A stretch of 64,000 bases of DNA from Phaseolus vulgaris (taxonomy: Eukaryota > Streptophyta > Magnoliopsida > Fabales > Fabaceae): the NCBI RefSeq assembly GCF_000499845.2, contig NC_023756.2, positions 41,479,393-41,543,392 of the forward strand, read 5' to 3'. Made by a program: the position numbers and the translations under genes. The notes under the pieces are model-generated. The model was not told the DNA's origin and did not search any database. It saw only the letters and a program-made list of their open reading frames with translations. Shown one piece after another: positions 57,909 to 64,000 of the stretch; the stretch's first letter is position 1; the number at the start of each line of letters is the position of its first letter.

Positions 57909-58868
57909 GTTTGGATTAAGGGGTGCATTGTTCACGCGGACGGGTGTGAGAGTGCAACTCATGTTTGTTTCAACAGATACATGAAGGAGAAGGGGTGTCG
58001 AAAAGAGAAGATGGGTATTTTTTGTGTCTCTCATTGACGAAGGGAAAATTCTATGAAGAAGAGAAAGTCACATGGACTCGTACACACTTACCCTCAATAT
58101 ATACTAAAAGATAACTAAAATCATTTAATTTTTTTTAATTTTATTTCAAATAAATTGTACATATCCAAATAAATAATAATAATAATAATATTTATATTAT
58201 TAATACTAATAATACAAATATTAAAATAATAATAATATAAAATTATAAATAGTAATATTAATTAAAATAAAATTTTAAAATAATGATAATAAATGTAAAT
58301 CAAATAATTTTAATAAATAATAATAATATTTTTATTTTATTTTATTTATATTAAATATTAATAATGTTATTAATAATAATAAAAATAAATATAATTATTT
58401 ATATAAAAATAAAATTTTATAATAATAAATAATATTAATTAATTAAAATACTTAATTAATTTTTTTATATATTAAATAAATTTGTAAATTTTAATTTTTT
58501 TTCAATCACACACATCATATTATTTATAATTTTTTTATGAAAAAAGTTTATGTTCTAAAAATGTAAGGGACTTGTATTTTTTTATATAAAATTTTAGTTA
58601 AATTAACTTTTACAAAATATTTCATATTTTATTATTTAAATATTTTAAGGACGATGGTAAATTTGTAAACTTAAATTTTACACATTTAAAAAAATTAAAA
58701 TTTTCTCACACCCATCACATCATTTACAAACTTCAATAAACTTTTTTCACACATACACTCTAACATACCACAATCCAAACACACTTAACTTTCTTCAGAC
58801 TTTCTTCTCAAATCTTCACATTTCCACTCTTCCACACTCTCGACTTTTCACTCTTCAATCCGAACAAA
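57909..58868. mobile_element. Possible non-autonomous TIR element
   Basis: The left end GCGTTTGGATTAAGGGGTG roughly mirrors the right-end complement TGTTCGGATTGAAGAGTG. The interior is extremely AT-rich with ATT/AAT runs (58171-58460). No duplication was found, so this is tentative. Confidence 0.35.
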
Positions 58869-60199
58869 ACATTAATGATTTTCATTCCAGACATGATGTA
58901 TTAAGAAACTCTTTATTTAGGTACTAGGTAGTACAACAATATTTTTTTTTTATCAGCAATGAATAAATTAAATAAAACGGGATACTTCAGGGGTATTCTA
59001 ACCCTTTTACAAAAACACTATTAGGCCCTCCTATGCTTGAAACCCAAACATTATGACTTTAAGCCATAAGAGCAAAAAAAGTCAACCTGCAGAAGCAATC
59101 TAAAAAAGACCAAACTATAAATTAAAACTGTGAGAAATCTTCTGGATGGTGTATAACCAACACCAGAGAGCTATTATAATAATAGCTTATGCACCAACCA
59201 CCCCATGCTAGCAGCAGGACGACACCTTGCTCTCTTTGGTTCAATCCAAAAGACAGACATTAGGAGCTTTTACTTCCCTGTATATTGCACTCTGCCTCCA
59301 CACAGCTGCTCCAATTTGTTACGGTAACCCCTATTATATGCCTAACTTCATTTGCTGCCTCTCCTAATGTGAGTAAGTTTGCTCTAGCAACCTTGGAAAA
59401 GAGCTACCTCAACTGCCATCAAGTTTATCTATAACAACAGCAACCACTGAGTTAATTGGGAGCTCTAGATCTTCAACGTGTAGCACCCTACGTCCCTGCA
59501 GTTTGATCCAGCTACATCCATCACAACCAGTTGTAGCAGGTTTGCAGAAAGGCTCCCCCTAGCAGCACCAAGAGGCATCAAGAGCGCCCAACCTTGTATT
59601 AGGCACCATTCAGCAGCTCCAATGAAAACCTTTTACCTTCTGAAGCTTGATCATAACATCTTGAGAATATTCCATCAGTCTTCACGGTCTACTTGAAATT
59701 CAAGCCCAATTTCCATGTAGCCTCTACTTAATACTACTTCCAAACAACAAGCCTTTAATTCCTCCAGCACATCATAAGCCTTGCCTTCCATGGACCATAA
59801 CGGCACAAACCTCTTCTTGAACAAAGATGTTTTTACTTCTTTCTCCAGAGCTAGGTTCTTACATCATATCCACCTTCTGTATTCAATTAAAGAGCTTGGT
59901 TCCCTTCAACCACGTTTATGGATACAGCAGGTTACCATCTATGCTACAACAGATTAAAACAACATCCCCCTATCCTTTCCATCCCATGATCACAGAAGGA
60001 AACCAACAAACCAACAGATCCAGCACACCCAACACAACAGTGTTAACAGCACCGACTGAACAACAGGCCAACAGCACTAACAACCACCTAGTCATCCAGC
60101 AACTCCACCCAGGACCAGTGAACCAACACTACCATAGATCTACTCCCTGTGTTTGAAAAAATCCGTAAGCAATCCAACTGGGAGCAGAGTGTAACTCCA

Positions 60200-63100
60200 C
60201 TATCCTATGCTTTTTAAGCAATCCAACAGGTTGAGTAACCAATCAGAAAACGAATGAGAGTTATGAGAAGTTCTATACTTCATCCACAACCACGACTTAA
60301 GCTGTGCCATTTGCAGAATCTCTTCAACATCAACTACATCTTGTTTAAAAATAATCGCATTTCTTTGGTCCCAAATACACCTCACAATGGCAGCCCAAAT
60401 ACCTTTTAAGACCAGATTTTGGTTGAAGCTAAATTGAGGTAAATGGAAACTCAGAAAGTGATCTTTAAGGTCATTTTGTTGAACTAGCGTGATGCCTAAC
60501 CATTTAAGACATAAGAACCAGACCTGTTGTGCATAAATGCATTCTAGGAACAAATGCTGACACGTTTCCTCCTTCACTTCACATAGAACGCAAGCTAGAG
60601 AACTCAGTTGTACTCCTCTTCTATTCAGCCCCTCCCTGGTTGGGATCCTATTTATTAAAGCCCTCCAAGAAGTTGACAAAATGTCGGGGAACGCTTTAGC
60701 TTTCCAAAGGTATTCGAAAGTTGCATGATAGGTACCCCCACATCCAACAAGTAAACTTTTATAAGCTGCATTGACTGAATACCTTTCCAGATTCTCTTCC
60801 CCCCAAACTCTAACATCATCCTTGTTTTGCTTTACATCAGCCCCCCCTAAGTGTTGAGAAAAAAATTCTTCCAACTTCGACTCCCATTCGAATATGTCAC
60901 GACTCCATCCTAACCTCCACTTCCAATCCAAGCCTTCCCACATCCCAACATCTTCAACTTTTTGCTCCTTGTTTGCCGATAGAGAATACAATCTAGGGAA
61001 TAAGGATTTAAGGGTTGTGTCTCCAATCCACACATCTTCCCAAAATCTAACCTTATCTCCCCTACCTAATACCCAGTGAACCTCCTTTTGGAACCAGCCT
61101 TCTCCACCTCCCTCCTTACACACCTTTACTAGATCTCTCCACCACCAAGATTGATATTTTACTGGTAAATGAGAACAAACAAGCTCCCCCCATACTTGGA
61201 TTCTAACACCTCCTTCCACTTCCCCTCATCTTCAGACAAAAACCTCCATCTCCACTTTGCAAGGAGTGCAACATTAAATTTTTTAATATCTTTTAGTCCC
61301 AACCCTCCCTCCTCCTTTAGTTTACACAAGTCCTCCCAACTTACCCATGCAATGGGTCTCCTTTCCTTACCCCAGCCCCACAAGAACCTCCTCTGAATAC
61401 TGATAATGCTTTTATAGATAGACTCTGGCACTTTGAAGATTGATAGATAAAAGAGTGGTATTGTAGTGAGAACGGACTTAATGACACACATCCTTCCTGC
61501 CAAAGATAAGAACCGCCCCTCCCACAGACTTAACCTTGCTTTGAGCTTGCTTAGAACAGGATCCCAAAACGATTTCTTCCTTGGATTCCCTCCCACTTCT
61601 AATCCCAGGTATTTGAAGGGTATACCCATCAGATTACAATTCAAAAACTTGGAATAATAAAAAAAGCTTATTTGACTGCACATTCACACCAGCTAGCCTT
61701 GATTTGTGAAAGTTGATCTTCAAACCTGAAGCTATTTCAAACCCCCTTAAGATGGTTTTCATTGTAACCACGTTGCTCCATGAGTCTTCGCATAGGAAAA
61801 ACGTATCATCTACAAACTGGAGAAAAGACATCTCTACCTCCTTATTCCCAACCTTCACACCAGACAAGAGATTAGCTTTCAGTGCTTGTCGTACAAGTCC
61901 AGCAAGGCCTTCTGCCACTACCAAAAAGAGAAAAGGTGCCATAGGATCACCCTGCCTTAGACCTCTTGTGGGTTTAAACTCCTCTGTGGGACTCCCATTA
62001 ACAAGCACCGAAACAGTAGCAGATTCCATGCAAGCTCTAATCCATTTTATCCATACACTATGGAAACCCATCTTGCTGAGCATATCATATAAGAAATCCC
62101 ATCTAACTAAATCATAAGCTTTTTCAAAGTCAACCTTCAAACACAGTCCCCTCTTCCTTCTCCTTCTGATGTCCTCAATCACCTCATTTGCCACAAGCAC
62201 GCTATCTGTCAAACATCTTCCTTCTAAGAAAGCTGATTGACTACCATCTATGAGATCAGGTAACACTTTCTTTAATCTCCCAGCTAAAACTTTAGAAATA
62301 ACTTTATAGATGGCTCCCACTAGAGAGATGGGTCTGAACTGGTTAAGATTGCACGGGTCCCGGACTTTAGGTATAAGTGCTATGAATGAAGCATTGCACC
62401 CCTTGGGAATAGAACCTGTTTCCTGGAAGCATTCCATCGCTGCTAAAAAATCAGATTTAAGAGTATTCCAACTCTTCTTGATAAAGTTGAAGTTAAAACC
62501 ATTTGGGCCTGGGCTCTTCGTACCCTCACATTGCCATACAGCCTCTTTAATTTCTTCCTCAGTGAAAGCCTCAATCATAATCCGACTTACATTTGGTAAA
62601 AGGGATTTAAACTCTATCGCATCCAGTCTCACTCCAAAGTCTTTTGTTGCTTTAAATCTGGATTCAAACAGCTTCTTAGCTTCAAACCAAACTGTACTTG
62701 GTTCCTCACACCATACACCCCCCACTTCCACACCCTTCACTTCGTTCCTTAGTCTCCTCCATCTTAGAGACGAGTGGAAGAAGCTCTTGCCTTCTGCCTT
62801 AGGAGGGATTCAATCTTTGCGTCAATCTCCCAAAGTTTCCTTACCAAGTCTGATCTGAGGTTCCTCTGACTCTCCTCTAAGCATCCTTGGTTGTCCTGGC
62901 AATCCAGATTCTCCATGTCCTGTAGCAGGGATTGTTTGGTTGAATACAGGTTCCCAAAAACATCCTTGTTCCAAATTTTTAAATCCACTTTGAGAAGTTT
63001 GAGCTTATCCTTGAGCACCTTTAGCACATTTCCTTGACCATCATAGGACCTCCACTTTTCCTCCGCCATCCCCGAAAAACCTGTCTCTAGAAACCAAGCA

Positions 63101-63842
63101 TCAATAGATCTGAAAGGTTTGGGACCCCAATCTTTATCTACACATTTGATCATCAAAGCGCAATGATCTGAGACTTCCCTCCGTTGGACATATTGCTTAC
63201 ACATAGGCCAATTCTGCAGCCAATCCTCAGATACCAATACTCTGTCAATCCTGCTCTTCGCCGTACCATTTGCTTTAAACCACGTATATCTCTTCCCCAC
63301 AATAGGCAAATCTAATAACAGATTTGACTCAATAAAATCATTAAAGCCCTTTATCTCACTAGAGAAACCCCCCTATTCACCCCTTTCCTTTCATTCCTAC
63401 TTCTGATTGCATTAAAGTCCCCACAGAAGCACCATATTTCGATTTGAGATGCCGCTTTATAGCTTGTTAACTCCTCCCACAAAATTTTCTTCTCCTTTAA
63501 GTTGCAAGCTGCATAGACATTTACCACACAACACCTTTGAGCCGATCTCACATGGATACCCACGATAGCTATGTAACCCTTAGCCATGGCGTGACTTTCA
63601 AAGGTAAAAGCCGCTCTATGCCACATCGAAAGAAGACTACCACTGCCATTAATCCCTCCATTATGAATCCATCCAACATTGTTATCCCCCCACAACGAAA
63701 AAATCTTGATGTCCGTGACTTCTACTGTTTTTGTTTCCTGAAGGCATACAAATTCTACCTCCTCTGCAGAAAAACACCTCCTCAAATACCTTCCTTTTAT
63801 TCCTCCCCCCAAACCTCTAATATTCATATTAAAAATCTTCAT
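60200..63842 (-). pseudogene. LINE ORF2: endonuclease, RT, zf-RVT (frameshifted)
   Basis: Begins MKIFNMNIRGLGGG at 63842. The endonuclease shows QETKTVEV and CGDFNAIRSRNERKG, then after a frameshift in a G6 run (63368-63373) YTWFKANGTAKSRIDRVLVS and REVSDHCAL. A second frame change near 62,790 leads to RT (62740-61634): FRPISLVGAIYKVISKVLAG, KVDFEKAYDLVRWDFLYDML, TRGLRQGDPMAPFLFLVVAE and catalytic FVDDT, where FADDT is usual. A third in a T-run near 61,670 leads to FKYLGLEVGGNPRK and LSLWEGRFLSLAGR. A fourth near 61,200 leads to the zinc-binding domain (LWKAKAFPDILSTSWRALIN, CVLCEVKEETCQHLFLEC). The stop is at 60200. Confidence 0.92.
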
Positions 63843-64000
63843 AAAAAACCGTTCAAGTTACCTCCTGCTATGCTTTTCATAAACTCCAGATCTTTGTCTT
63901 CCATGCACTGATATTCTTGAATCACCTCCTCTTCATCACCTCGACAGACAAGCCCAATCTGTTTTCCTTGATCCCACAAGTTGGTCGGTTTCACCCCGGT
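63839..64000 (-). CDS. LINE ORF1, C-terminal end (partial)
   Basis: The reading enters from the window edge (TGVKPTNLWDQGKQIGLVCR, EEEVIQEYQCMEDKDLEF) and ends IAGGNLNGFL at a TGA (63841-63839). That stop overlaps the ORF2 start as ATGA. Position just upstream of ORF2 identifies it as LINE ORF1, which normally encodes an RNA-binding protein. No zinc knuckle is visible in this short part. Confidence 0.6.
   Translation of the reverse strand, partial: TGVKPTNLWDQGKQIGLVCRGDEEEVIQEYQCMEDKDLEFMKSIAGGNLNGFL

Larger units (their letters stand above)
58941..64000 (-). mobile_element. LINE retrotransposon, 3' complete, 5' off window
   Basis: On the minus strand: the end of ORF1, ORF2 (endonuclease, reverse transcriptase, zinc-binding domain), a 3' UTR of about 1.25 kb (60199-58951) and a terminal A-run (58942-58951). 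The last 60 bp match the truncated LINE at 11405-12005. The element is at least 5.06 kb. Four frame changes in ORF2 make it inactive. Small plus-strand ORFs across it are shadows. Confidence 0.92.

Noticed and set aside
59827..60156. A 109-codon plus-strand ORF
   Set aside because: It lies in the LINE 3' UTR on the opposite strand and has no motif.
62310..62858. Long plus-strand ORFs opposite the LINE (for example 61713-62117, 62310-62858, 63537-63911)
   Set aside because: They are antisense shadows of the endonuclease and reverse transcriptase coding strand.

Overview
The window looks like nuclear DNA of a dicot plant, most likely a legume. It is AT-rich and intron-bearing, gene-poor, and packed with nested retrotransposons and CACTA-type DNA elements. 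The legume assignment is an inference from the style of the repeats and of the coding sequences. No assembly or database could be consulted.

Genes. At the left edge, on the minus strand, is a complete six-exon gene for an NAD-dependent sorbitol/polyol dehydrogenase (182-3376). Near 22.3 kb, on the plus strand, is a small single-exon gene for a membrane-anchored LysM protein, with a TATA box and a long AT microsatellite directly upstream. The most notable genic content is a small cluster of MIR399 phosphate-starvation microRNA genes on the plus strand. Intact hairpins lie at about 37.4-37.55 kb and 48.05-48.17 kb. Between them, at about 40.6-40.8 kb, is a third locus that keeps the promoter layout but whose hairpin is broken by a deletion and a TA microsatellite. 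All three promoters share a pair of PHR1-type sites (GNATATNC) 22-24 bp apart, an invariant AGCATAAC between them, and a TATA element 41-47 bp downstream.

Transposons, left to right. Seven or so inverted-repeat MITEs with CACTA-like ends lie between 5 and 36 kb; one is split by a perfect TRIM element with 5-bp target duplications. A 5'-truncated LINE (11.4-12.0 kb) has a 13-bp target duplication. A minus-strand Ty3/gypsy element (13.17-19.06 kb) has both LTRs, a decayed gag-protease and an integrase tail, lacks reverse transcriptase, and is interrupted by a 1.06-kb LTR-like insertion. A CACTA transposon remnant lies at 26.9-28.8 kb. A second LINE fragment lies at 34.3-34.65 kb. Gypsy fragments lie at 41.8-43.9 kb, a solo LTR at 46.1-46.7 kb, a Ty1/copia remnant at 49.8-52.1 kb, a gypsy gag-like ORF at 52.1-54.3 kb, an NBS-LRR resistance-gene fragment at 55.4-56.2 kb and a long-TIR foldback element at 56.2-57.1 kb. 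A nearly complete but frameshifted LINE runs from 58.94 kb off the right end.

How it fits together. The polyol dehydrogenase and LysM genes show no functional link to each other. The MIR399 genes form one local family that arose by tandem duplication and is probably driven by PHR-type factors under phosphate starvation to repress PHO2. Everything else reads as successive waves of transposon insertion and decay.
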